Assembly: GCA_913778205.1 (NCBI GenBank)
Contig: CAJYUW010000017.1
Location: forward strand, 1-64,000
DNA: 64,000 bases
Source of the DNA: an uncultured Curtobacterium sp.
Lineage (GTDB): Bacteria; Actinomycetota; Actinomycetes; Actinomycetales; Microbacteriaceae
Reading direction: 5' to 3'
This document shows positions 17,642-26,115 of the stretch, one piece after another. A program made the position numbers and the translations under genes. Position 1 is the first letter of the stretch; every line of letters begins with the position of its first letter. Under the pieces are notes generated by a model. The model was given only the letters and a program-made list of their open reading frames with translations. It did not search any database and was not told where the DNA came from.

Positions 17642-18607
17642 ATGAAGTCACGCACCGTCATCGCCCTGCTGTCGTCGATCCTCGGCGGTCTGACGGTCGT
17701 CGGTGCCGGACTGTTCGGAGCGAGGGCCGGGATCCGCGGGCAACGGGCGGCGTCGCAGCGCGTGGTCGACATGCTGCCCGTGAACGCCCAGTGGTGGCGG
17801 GAGCACCTCCAGCACGATGGTGAGATCACGTACCTGGCGATCGGTGACTCGGCAGCGCAGGGGGTCGGTGCGACGGTCCCGAACCGGGGGTACGTCGGAC
17901 TGCTCGCGCGACGTGTCCGGCACCGGTCGCGGATGACGGTCCGGGTGGTGAACCTCAGTGTGTCCGGCGCGACGACGTGGGCGGCAAGGAAGGACCAGCT
18001 CCCCAAGCTCCGCGGGTACTCCCCCGACATCTGCACGGTGTCGATCGGGGCGAACGACATCGCCGAGTTCGACGCGGACAAGTTCGAGCGCAACATCCGC
18101 GAGATCTACGGCGCGGTGCCCTCGCACGCGATCGTCGCCGAGTTGCCGTGCATGTTCGTGCCCGACCGGGAACGGAAGGTGGCCGTCGCGAACGAGATCG
18201 TCCATCGGGTGGCGGCGGAGTTCGGGTTGACCGTCGCACCGTTGCACGTCATCACGAAGCGCGTCGGCATCCGACGGACCTTCTTCAACAGCTACGGTGA
18301 CCTCTTCCACCCGAACGACCGTGGCTACGAGATCTGGGCGAGCGCCTTCGAGCCGGCGGTGGACGCGCGGGTCGACACGGTCGCGGCGATCCGGCACTAC
18401 CTGTCGGCACGTGAGGCGGAGGAACTCGGGACGGGTGCGGGTGCGGTCGCAGCGGCCCGGGCCGAGCACGACACGGACGACGCCGAGTCGCTCGACAACG
18501 CGGAGCGTCCGGGTCGGGTGGATCGGCTCCGGCGTCGGGTGACCGGTTCGATCTCCCTGCCTGAGCAGGCCGACCGCCGCACGGGGGATGTCGGCGGCTC
18601 GGCCTAG
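17642..18607 (+). CDS. SGNH/GDSL-type hydrolase
   Basis: MKSRTVIALLSSILGG...ITYLAIGDSAAQGVGA...ICTVSIGANDIAEF...GDLFHPNDRGYEIWA (GDS, GAND and HPND blocks). Confidence 0.9.
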   Translation: MKSRTVIALLSSILGGLTVVGAGLFGARAGIRGQRAASQRVVDMLPVNAQWWREHLQHDGEITYLAIGDSAAQGVGATVPNRGYVGLLARRVRHRSRMTVRVVNLSVSGATTWAARKDQLPKLRGYSPDICTVSIGANDIAEFDADKFERNIREIYGAVPSHAIVAELPCMFVPDRERKVAVANEIVHRVAAEFGLTVAPLHVITKRVGIRRTFFNSYGDLFHPNDRGYEIWASAFEPAVDARVDTVAAIRHYLSAREAEELGTGAGAVAAARAEHDTDDAESLDNAERPGRVDRLRRRVTGSISLPEQADRRTGDVGGSA

Positions 18608-18617
18608 CCTGTCGATC

Positions 18618-19979
18618 ATGGCGCGCCCGCAGTCCCTCTACCGTTGCACCGAGTGCGGCTGGACCAGCATCAAGTGGGTCGGCCGCTGTGGCGAGTGCCA
18701 GTCCTGGGGAACCGTCGAGGACACGTCCGCGGCGTCGGCGAGCAGCCGCGGCACGTCGGCCGTCGCCGTCGCCGGTGCGCGGATCGCCCGCCCCATCACG
18801 GAGGCACGTGGCACGTCCGTCCAGCGCTGGCAGACCGGCATCGGCGAGTTCGACCGAGTCCTCGGCGGCGGTGTCGTGCCGGGCGCGGCGGTCTTGCTGT
18901 CGGGCGAGCCCGGCGTCGGCAAGTCGACACTGCTCCTCGAGGTCGCGTCGCGCGCGGCCGCGACGGGCAAGCGCGTCCTCTACGTCAGCGCCGAGGAGTC
19001 GGTCGACCAGGTCCGGCTCCGCGCCGAGCGCACCGGCGCGATGCACGACGACCTCTACCTCGCGAGCGAGGTCGACCTCGGAGTGATCCTCGGCCAGATC
19101 GACCAGGTGCGACCGGACCTGCTCATCGCGGACTCCGTCCAGACCATCTCGTCGAGCACGATCGACGGCATCGCGGGCGGGACGTCGCAGGTGCGCGAGG
19201 TCGCCTCGACGCTGATCCGGGTCGCGAAGGAACGCGCACTCCCGGTGCTCATCGTCGGCCACGTGACCAAGGACGGCACGATCGCCGGGCCCCGCCTGCT
19301 CGAGCACCTGGTGGACGTCGTCTGCCACTTCGAGGGCGACCGGCAGACCGCGCTCCGCTTCGTCCGGGCGCTCAAGAACCGCTTCGGCCCCACGGACGAG
19401 GTCGGCTGCTTCGACATGGCCGGCGACGGCATCCACGAGGTCCCGGACCCGAGCGGCCTCTTCATGTCGCGGAACGGGGCCCCGGTCTCGGGCACGTGTG
19501 TGACCGTCGCGCTCGAGGGTCGGCGGGCCCTCCCGGTCGAGGTGCAGGCGCTCGTGGTGCCGAGCTCGGCGCCACAGCCGCGTCGGGTCGTGAACGGTGT
19601 CGACGCGTCGCGCGTGGCGATGCTGCTCGCGGTCCTCGAGCGACGCGCAGGACTCAAGCTGTCCGACGCCGATGTGTACGTCTCGACGGTCGGCGGGATG
19701 AAGCTCACGGAACCCGGTGCCGACCTCGCGATCGCGCTGGCCCTCGCGAGCGCCGCGCGGGACCGTCCGTACCCCCACACGTTGGCGGCGATCGGGGAGA
19801 TCAGTCTCGCCGGCGAGATCCGTCCCGCGACGGGCGCGAAGCAGCGGGCCGGCGAGGCCTCGCGTCTCGGGTTCACGACCGTGCTCGGCTCCGGTGCGGA
19901 GCACCTCCGCGAAGCACTGCGGGTGGCGTTCTCGATGACGAAGTCGGCTCGCGAGCGCGAGCTCGACCGCGCGTTCTGA
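18618..19979 (+). CDS. radA: DNA repair protein RadA
   Basis: MARPQSLYRCTECGWTSIKWVGRCGECQSWGTV (C4 Zn finger), SGEPGVGKSTLLLEV Walker A, KNRFG motif. Confidence 0.96.
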   Translation: MARPQSLYRCTECGWTSIKWVGRCGECQSWGTVEDTSAASASSRGTSAVAVAGARIARPITEARGTSVQRWQTGIGEFDRVLGGGVVPGAAVLLSGEPGVGKSTLLLEVASRAAATGKRVLYVSAEESVDQVRLRAERTGAMHDDLYLASEVDLGVILGQIDQVRPDLLIADSVQTISSSTIDGIAGGTSQVREVASTLIRVAKERALPVLIVGHVTKDGTIAGPRLLEHLVDVVCHFEGDRQTALRFVRALKNRFGPTDEVGCFDMAGDGIHEVPDPSGLFMSRNGAPVSGTCVTVALEGRRALPVEVQALVVPSSAPQPRRVVNGVDASRVAMLLAVLERRAGLKLSDADVYVSTVGGMKLTEPGADLAIALALASAARDRPYPHTLAAIGEISLAGEIRPATGAKQRAGEASRLGFTTVLGSGAEHLREALRVAFSMTKSARERELDRAF

Positions 19980-19984
19980 CGTCA

Positions 19985-20290
19985 CCTCGCGCGCCGCGCG
20001 CCGCGCCGCGCCGATGCACCTGGCGGACACGAGCGCGCCGCGCGCAGCGCTCAGCGACCAGCGCTCAGCGACCAGTCCCGCGGAGCGCGCGAGCGCGCCA
20101 CGCGGAGACACGACGTCGGCAGCAGATCCGAGCGCAGCGCACGCGAGCGCGCCACGCCGAGACACGACGACCGGGGCGGACCCGAGCGCCCCGCACCCGA
20201 CACGAGTCCCGCACCGGACCCGAGCGGCCCGCAGCGCACGCGAGTCCCGCAGCGCACGCGAGCGCGCCACAGCGGCGAGCTGCGTGGCGG
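19985..20290. repeat. Low-complexity degenerate repeat tract in the radA-20323 intergenic region
   Basis: Repeated units such as cgcgagcgcgccacgc[gc]gagacacgacg (2x), agcgctcagcgacc (2x), cgcagcgcacgcgag (multiple). Confidence 0.75.
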
Positions 20291-20322
20291 AGGCGAGCCG
20301 CGCCTCCAGGCCGGGTGATCCG

Positions 20323-20706
20323 TTACGCGCGCAAGGCGGCGAGCAGGTCCTCCGGCGTGGACTGCATCGTGTGCGGTCCCGCGATGTCGAAGAAGACGCC
20401 CTCGAGCGAGTCGAGGTGCTCCGCGAGGAACGCCTCGAGCCGAGGACCGTCGTAGACCATGACCTGGCGGACCTTCTCGTTCGGCACCATCGCGGTGTAG
20501 GCGTCGGCGGACGAGAAGAGCAGCAGGATGCGCTTGTCGGTGCCCTCGCGACCGAAGACCCGCACCTGCATGTCCTTCTTGCCGGTGACGAGCCGGGGGA
20601 CGATCACGATGTCGTTGCGGAGCGCGAACGCCACCGCTGCGACGTCCTGCTTCGCGAGGGCTTCCTCGAGCTGCTCGCTCCGGAAGCGCTGTTCCTTGTC
20701 TGCCAT
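20323..20706 (-). CDS. SseB family-like protein
   Basis: MADKEQRFRSEQLEEALAKQDVAAVAFALRNDIVIVPRLVTGKKDMQVRVFGREGTDKRILLLFSSADAYTAMVPNEK... Confidence 0.65.
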   Translation of the reverse strand: MADKEQRFRSEQLEEALAKQDVAAVAFALRNDIVIVPRLVTGKKDMQVRVFGREGTDKRILLLFSSADAYTAMVPNEKVRQVMVYDGPRLEAFLAEHLDSLEGVFFDIAGPHTMQSTPEDLLAALRA

Positions 20707-20983
20707 CGCCCCTAGTCCACCAGATTCATGGGCCCGATTGCGACCTCAGCTCTTCCGTTGTCGCCGGAGCACGGTAAGTTGGTCTCAACCGCTCCGGCGG
20801 GAGTCCATCGTTCTTCCGGTGCGCAGCGCACCTCGAGCGCCATCGGTCACTGACCTTCCCAGGTCGCCTGGCCCCGAACCCGTTCCGCCGGCCCATGCCC
20901 GCGGGACGCATCGATCCGACGACGACCGTCGGCGGATCAGCGGCAGAAATTGTCGCCCCGCAAGAAAGTAAGGAAACGCCATC

Positions 20984-21190
20984 ATGGCAACTGGGACCGT
21001 CAAGTGGTTCAACAACGAAAAGGGCTTCGGCTTCATCGCGCCGGACGACGGCAGCGCTGACGTCTTCGCCCACTTCTCCGCGATCTCGGGCAACGGCTAC
21101 AAGTCGCTCGAAGAGAACCAGAAGGTGGAGTTCGAGATCACCGAGGGCCGCAAGGGCCCGCAGGCCGAGAACATCTCGGTCATCGGCTGA
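20984..21190 (+). CDS. cspA: Cold shock protein
   Basis: [68 protein letters not shown]. Confidence 0.97.
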   Translation: MATGTVKWFNNEKGFGFIAPDDGSADVFAHFSAISGNGYKSLEENQKVEFEITEGRKGPQAENISVIG

Positions 21191-21206
21191 TCACCGAAAC
21201 ACCCTG

Positions 21207-21242
21207 AACGGGCTCGTCGTCTCCGGACGGCGGGCCCGTTCT
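21207..21242 (+). terminator. Putative terminator hairpin after cspA
   Basis: gaacgggctcgtcg...cggcgggcccgttc inverted repeat with two G:U-compatible positions. Confidence 0.6.
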
Positions 21243-21273
21243 GCGTGCGCCCGGGCCACTGGTACGCTGATGT

Positions 21274-21487
21274 TTCATGGGAGCGGGTTTGTCGTCTTCC
21301 GCATCGCGAGCAAGCAGTCGAACAGCACGGGTCTGCAACTCGCCGACCTCGTCGCTCGCCCGATCGGAACCCACATCCTCCGACCCGACCCGAGCAACCG
21401 AACCGGGCGTGGGACCGCATCGTCTGCCGGATGCCGAGGGACCCGTCCGGATCAGTGAAGGGCTGGGGCCTGAAGGTCTACCCGTGA
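21274..21487 (+). pseudogene. C-terminal remnant of a DUF3800 protein, frameshifted
   Basis: Frame 1 gives FHGSGFVVFRIASKQSNSTGLQLADLVARPIGTHILRPD, then a shift to another frame gives PEQPNRAWDRIVCRMPRDPSGSVKGWGLKVYP*; GLQLADLVA.PI..H and G.GLKV.P are DUF3800 C-terminal hallmarks. Confidence 0.65.
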
Positions 21488-21595
21488 GGGGTGCAACTGC
21501 AGCTGGCAAAGCGAGAACCCCCGGATCGCTCCGAGGGTTCGACGCCGACCGGGCATTCCCAGTCCACTTGAGTCTGACTCTTTCAGAGCCGGGGG

Positions 21596-22270
21596 TCACT
21601 GCAGGATGAACTGCACCGACTTCGCCGACTCGATGTTGCCCACCGCGACGGACAGGTGGTAGCTCGCTCCCCCGCCGGTCACCGACGCCCGGGATGCATC
21701 GCACGTGGACGCGGAGGACCGGGTGCGGTCCCAGGAGATCGACGGCGTGGTGAGCTTCTGTCCCGCCTTGATCGTGACGTCCTGGTTCGTGCCGTTCGTC
21801 TGGCAGTCCTTCGACGTCCAGTACTGCTCCTGCCCGGAGCCGATCGTGAGGACCTGCTGCGAGGACCCGAGGTCCATGTGGCACGAGTTCGACCCGGTGT
21901 TCGTGATCGACATCGCGATCTTCGGGTCCTCGGTGGGGCCGTAGCTGGTCTTGTCGACGACGGGGGTCAGCACGATCTGGTCCTTCGTGCAGGTCGCGCC
22001 GTCGGCAGCGGCGGACGCGGACGACCTCGACGGCGCAGCGGACGGCGACGACGCAGCCGACGAGGACGAGGCGGCGGAGGACGAACCGGACGACGCTGTG
22101 GCGGACGGCGATGCGGACGGTGCCGCCGCCGGCGTCGCCCCGTTGCCTCGACCGACCACGATCAGCACGACGACGACCACGACGACGAGGACCGCACCGA
22201 GCGCGATCGCTCGGCGACGCCAGTACACGCTGGGGCGCTCGGGTCCGACGGGGTGACGGAACGACGACAT
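21596..22270 (-). CDS. Membrane-anchored hypothetical protein with Ser/Ala-rich linker
   Basis: MSSFRHPVGPERPSVYWRRRAIALGAVLVVVVVVVLIVVGRG... then SASSGSSSAASSSSAASSPSAAPSRSSASAAADGATCTKDQIVLTPVVDKTSYGPTEDPKIAMSITNTG. Confidence 0.75.
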   Translation of the reverse strand: MSSFRHPVGPERPSVYWRRRAIALGAVLVVVVVVVLIVVGRGNGATPAAAPSASPSATASSGSSSAASSSSAASSPSAAPSRSSASAAADGATCTKDQIVLTPVVDKTSYGPTEDPKIAMSITNTGSNSCHMDLGSSQQVLTIGSGQEQYWTSKDCQTNGTNQDVTIKAGQKLTTPSISWDRTRSSASTCDASRASVTGGGASYHLSVAVGNIESAKSVQFILQ

Positions 22271-22321
22271 GCGCACAGGCTAGGGCGGGACCCGCGACGC
22301 GCCGGGTTGCCGCGCGACGCG

Positions 22322-22864
22322 TCAGAGGATCTTCAGCATGCGGGTGTTGCCGAGCGTATTCGGTTTCACCCGGGCGAGGTCGAGGAACTCCGCGACCCCC
22401 TCGTCGGAGGACCGGACGAGCTCGGCGTAGACCTCGGGCGACACGACGCGCTCGCCGATCTCGAGGTACCCGTGCTTGGTGAAGAACTCGACCTCGAACG
22501 TGAGGCAGAAGATCCGGGCGATGCCGAGCTCCCGGGCGTCGTGCTCCAGCGCCTCGAGCATGCGGTGTCCGACGCGCTTGTGGATCCACTCGCCGTCGAG
22601 GGCGAGGGTCCGGACCTCGGCGATGTCGTCCCAGAACACGGCGAGCGCACCGCAGCCGATCGGGACGCCGTCGGGGCCCTCGGCGATGCGGAACTGCTGG
22701 ATCGAGCCGTAGAGCGCGACGTTCTCCTTGCCGAGCAGGATGCGGCGGTCGACGTAGGGCGCGATGAGGCGCTGGATGTGGGGGACGTCGGAGGCGACGG
22801 CCGGTCGCACGAGGATCCCGTGCTCGTCGCGTTCGTGGAAGGCGTGCCGGCCGTGTTCGCTCAT
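22322..22864 (-). CDS. GNAT acetyltransferase, amino-acid N-acetyltransferase-like
   Basis: ILVRPAVASDVPHIQRLIAPYVDRRILLGKENVALYGSIQQFRIAE...GCGALAVFWDDIAEVRTLAL...GVGHRMLEALEHDARELGIARIFCLTFEVEFFTKHGY resembles ArgA-type GNATs. Confidence 0.8.
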   Translation of the reverse strand: MSEHGRHAFHERDEHGILVRPAVASDVPHIQRLIAPYVDRRILLGKENVALYGSIQQFRIAEGPDGVPIGCGALAVFWDDIAEVRTLALDGEWIHKRVGHRMLEALEHDARELGIARIFCLTFEVEFFTKHGYLEIGERVVSPEVYAELVRSSDEGVAEFLDLARVKPNTLGNTRMLKIL

Positions 22865-22936
22865 CCGCCTCACGATAGCGCGAGCACGCTGACCCCCGCC
22901 GTCCCGCGGTCACGCAGTCCCGCGCCGGAGCGACGG

Positions 22937-22966
22937 GGTCGCGTCCGGTGCGCACCGGACGCGACC
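22937..22966. repeat. Perfect 30-bp intergenic palindrome
   Basis: GGTCGCGTCCGGTGCGCACCGGACGCGACC. Confidence 0.95.
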
Positions 22967-22972
22967 ACGTTC

Positions 22973-23016
22973 CGGACGGGAGGCACGGCACCAGCTGGCA
23001 CCGTGCCTCCCGTCCG
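22973..23016. repeat. Intergenic palindrome family (GGACGGGAGGC), member 2
   Basis: CGGACGGGAGGCACGG-CACCAGCTGGCA-CCGTGCCTCCCGTCCG; 16-bp perfect arms. Confidence 0.95.
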
Positions 23017-23120
23017 TCATGCGGCCGGCTCGGCATCCCCCCACGAAATGCCGACCTGACAGGACCGGCCGAGCGTGGCAGGGTAGAACGAGCGGTCGAT
23101 CCCTTGCAGACCGTTTTACC

Positions 23121-23594
23121 ATGTCTGAGACATCTGCGGGAGGGGAAGCCGTGATCGAGTACACCGACGACGACGCACACCGACGCGAACTGTCGAGGAA
23201 GCTGCAGCTCCTCATGGACGTGGTCGAGGCGAACTCCGGCCAGCGTCCGTCCTACAAGGAGATCGCCGCCGAGATCGAGACCCAAGGCGCCTCGATGAGC
23301 CGCCCGCGCTGGGGCTACATGCTCGGCGGCAACGGACCCGCCGTGCGTGACCGCCGGCTGCTCGAGGCACTGGCGCAGTTCTTCGGCGTCCCGGCCGCGT
23401 ACCTGACGGACGCCGCGGGCAGCACCGACGTCCCCGCTCGGGTGCAGGCGCAGCTCGAACTCGTCCTGGAGCTCCGCAAGCGCGAGGTCCTGGCGTTCGC
23501 GACGCGGCGGCTCGGCGAGTTCGCCTCCGCGGACGAGATCCGCGAGTTCACCGAGCACCTCCGGGCACTCGACGCTCCGGGCGGTGTGTCGTGA
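23121..23594 (+). CDS. XRE-like helix-turn-helix regulator
   Basis: RELSRKLQLLMDVVEANSGQRPSYKEIAAEIETQGASMSRPRWGYMLGGNGPAVRDRRLLEALAQFFGVPAAYL. Confidence 0.85.
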   Translation: MSETSAGGEAVIEYTDDDAHRRELSRKLQLLMDVVEANSGQRPSYKEIAAEIETQGASMSRPRWGYMLGGNGPAVRDRRLLEALAQFFGVPAAYLTDAAGSTDVPARVQAQLELVLELRKREVLAFATRRLGEFASADEIREFTEHLRALDAPGGVS

Positions 23595-24073
23595 GCCCCG
23601 CGCGGCAGCGGCTCGCGGGCGCCGGTCGTGATCGTGCCGCCGCGCTCCACCTCCAGGCCGACGCGCGTCGTCGGGTGCAGCGACTCGGGCTGCCCCGACG
23701 CCTGACGCTGTCGGAGCTCGTGGCCCGGGCAGAGGCGGCGCTCGGCAAGCCGATCGAGGTGCGCACGGCCGACCTCCCCGGTGACCTGTCCGCACGGCTC
23801 ATCCAGCGCCGCGACCACGCCCTGCTCGAGACCCGGCCGGGACTGTCCGACCGGTCCCGCACGGCGTCGGTGCTCCACGAGCTCGCGCACGTGTTCCTCG
23901 CCGACCACGGCTGCGACCACGAGGCCTACACGGGGCTGCTCACCGGACGGACGGCGTTCACGCGGTCGCTCGACACCCCGCATGAGCACACCGTGGAGCT
24001 CGTCGCCGACCAGCTCGCACTGCACATCGGCCTCCTCGACCCCGACCAGCGCACGCCGGGGATCTTCCGGTGA
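23591..24073 (+). CDS. ImmA/IrrE-family metallo-endopeptidase-like protein
   Basis: HALLETRPGLSDRSRTASVLHELAHVFLADHGCDHEA: HELAH (HExxH); GTG start overlaps the upstream stop by 4 bp. Confidence 0.85.
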   Translation: MSPARQRLAGAGRDRAAALHLQADARRRVQRLGLPRRLTLSELVARAEAALGKPIEVRTADLPGDLSARLIQRRDHALLETRPGLSDRSRTASVLHELAHVFLADHGCDHEAYTGLLTGRTAFTRSLDTPHEHTVELVADQLALHIGLLDPDQRTPGIFR

Positions 24074-25008
24074 CCCTGCACGTCTGGGGGTCGCTGCCCG
24101 TGTGGGGCATCCTCGCGGTGCTCCTCGTCCGGCTCTGGTTCGTCCGCACCCAGTCGGCGAGCGTGACCTGGCTCACGGTGTGCTGTGCGTTCGTCGCCGT
24201 CGGGCTGTCGATCAACCAGCCGGACGTCCTCGGCGTGCTCGCGGGCGTGACCGGCGTGCCGAACGTCGCGGACGTCGTGGGTCGCTGCCTGATGGTGTGC
24301 GGCATGTTCGCGCTCGCGCAGTCGGTGGAGGCCGCGGCGAGCAGTGCCCGGCTCCTCCGCCCGTCGAGGATCACCGGGTGCGCCGCCGTGCTCGTCACCC
24401 TCGTGGTGCTCTTCTCGCTGATCGACGCCCCGCGGCCGACCGCGCAGTTCATGGTCGTGTACGGCGACCAGCTCCCCACGGCGCTCTACTCGGCGGTCGA
24501 GATGACGTACATCGCTGTCGTGGTCGCACGGTCCGCCCTGGCGGTGCTCGCGTCCTTCCGCCGGGGTGAGCAGATGGGCCGGATGTACTGGCTCTTCGTG
24601 GTCGGCGCGGCCGCGATGGTGCTGCTCGCCGCGATCGCGGTCGCGATGGACGCGGCGCACGTGCTCGGCGCGGCCGACGTCGTCAGCGCCCTGTCGTTCG
24701 TGTACGCCCCGGTGTTCCTCACGTCGATGGTCCTGCTCGCGCTCGGTGCGGCGGGCGGGGTGCTCCCGGACGCGGTCCGCGAGTTCCGCGAGTGGCGGTC
24801 GGCCCGTCGACGCTTCCGGGCGCTCGAACCCGAGCTGCACCGCCTGGAGTCCGCGTCCGGCAACCAGGGGCTGTACTTCACCGTCGTGTGGCAGCGTCGG
24901 CAGTGGCGGAGCCGTCTGCACCGCCTCGCGGTCGAGATCGAGGACCGGGCGCGCGAGGCCGGACTCACCGCACCCTCCACCGAACCGGACCCGTCAGGAG
25001 CGAGATGA
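24070..25008 (+). CDS. MAB_1171c-like polytopic membrane protein
   Basis: MTLHVWGSLPVWGILAVLLVRLWFVRTQSASVTWLTVCCAFVAVGLSINQPDV...; about 7-8 TM then a charged tail ALEPELHRLESASGNQGLYFTVVWQRRQWRSRLHRLAVEIEDR; 4-bp overlaps on both sides. Confidence 0.75.
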   Translation: MTLHVWGSLPVWGILAVLLVRLWFVRTQSASVTWLTVCCAFVAVGLSINQPDVLGVLAGVTGVPNVADVVGRCLMVCGMFALAQSVEAAASSARLLRPSRITGCAAVLVTLVVLFSLIDAPRPTAQFMVVYGDQLPTALYSAVEMTYIAVVVARSALAVLASFRRGEQMGRMYWLFVVGAAAMVLLAAIAVAMDAAHVLGAADVVSALSFVYAPVFLTSMVLLALGAAGGVLPDAVREFREWRSARRRFRALEPELHRLESASGNQGLYFTVVWQRRQWRSRLHRLAVEIEDRAREAGLTAPSTEPDPSGAR

Positions 25009-26105
25009 CCATAGCGACCCGCACCACCGCGATCGGGACGGCGATCGGCGCCGCCGGTACCTTCGGCCTCGGGGCCGTCGTCGCCCGTCGATTGCTGTTC
25101 CCGTCGCCGTACACCGCGACCGCCACCGTCCGGGCGTCGTCCGCCGACGAGGTGGAGTTCGACGCCACCCGCGACACCCGGCTCCCCGGCACCTACCGGA
25201 TCGTCCGCGGCAGCACCTCGGTCCGTGTCGGGGGCGTCGCCGGGCACCGCGACGACGTGGTCCGACGGGCGCTGCTCGACGGACCGGCCCCCGCGACCGG
25301 CGAGTGGACCTGGGACGCGCTCATGCACGACGTCGTCGCCGAGGTGCTCCCCGGCCCGGCGACCGGGCGAGCGAGCGGTCAGGCGACCGAGCGCGCGACC
25401 GGTCGGGCGACCGGGCGCGCGAGCAACCCGGCGACCGGCCAGGCGACCGAGCGCGCGACCGGCCGCGTGGCCGCGACGCACGTCGTCCACGTCCACGGAC
25501 AGTCGCTCGGCCCCCGCCAGGTCCTCCGCGGCATCCCGGTCTGGGAGGCCCTCGGCGCCTCGTCGGAGATCGTCGACACCACGGACCTCCCGCTGCGCTC
25601 GCTCGACGCCGGCGCCGCGGAGCGCATCGTCGAGCGCGTGCGGTCCGCACGGGAGCGCGGCGCCGAGCGGGTCGTCCTGCAGGGCTGGTCGGCCGGCGCG
25701 CTCGCGTGCTCGATCGCCGCGTCCCGGACGTCCGTGGACGGCCTGGTCGGCATCGCACCGCTCCTCGACGTCCGCTCGGCGCTCCGGGGTGCCGTCGGCG
25801 CGTTCCGCCTCCCCCGCTTCGTCGGGAGCGTGGGCGCCCGGATCGCGACGACCCCGACGCTGTCCCGGCTCGCCGGGGCCGCGGTGCCGGTCCGGATCGC
25901 CACCTGGCAGGCGTCGGGGACACCGACACTGCTCGTCCGCTCGACCGCCGACCCGTTCGTCGCGGCAGCCGACGTCTCGGCCGCCGAGCAACGCGGTGCG
26001 ACCGTGGTCAGCTTCCGCACCGCTCCGCACACGCTGGAGTGGAACGAGGACCCCGAGCGCTTCGACGACGCCGTCCGCACCTTCGCCGGGAGCCTCACCG
26101 CCTGA
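25005..26105 (+). CDS. Alpha/beta hydrolase with internal low-complexity repeat
   Basis: MTIATRTTAIGTAIGAAGTFGLGAVVARRLLFPSPY...ERVVLQGWSAGALACSIAASRTSVDGLVGIAPLLDVRSAL...TLLVRSTADPFVAAADV (GWSAG nucleophile elbow). Confidence 0.8.
   Translation: MTIATRTTAIGTAIGAAGTFGLGAVVARRLLFPSPYTATATVRASSADEVEFDATRDTRLPGTYRIVRGSTSVRVGGVAGHRDDVVRRALLDGPAPATGEWTWDALMHDVVAEVLPGPATGRASGQATERATGRATGRASNPATGQATERATGRVAATHVVHVHGQSLGPRQVLRGIPVWEALGASSEIVDTTDLPLRSLDAGAAERIVERVRSARERGAERVVLQGWSAGALACSIAASRTSVDGLVGIAPLLDVRSALRGAVGAFRLPRFVGSVGARIATTPTLSRLAGAAVPVRIATWQASGTPTLLVRSTADPFVAAADVSAAEQRGATVVSFRTAPHTLEWNEDPERFDDAVRTFAGSLTA
25357..25475. repeat. Degenerate 12-18 bp tandem repeats coding GPATGRASGQATERATGRATGRASNPATGQATERATGR
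   Basis: Repeated gcgaccg[ga]gcgcgcgaccgg units within the hydrolase gene. Confidence 0.85.
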
Positions 26106-26115
26106 GCTCCCCGGA

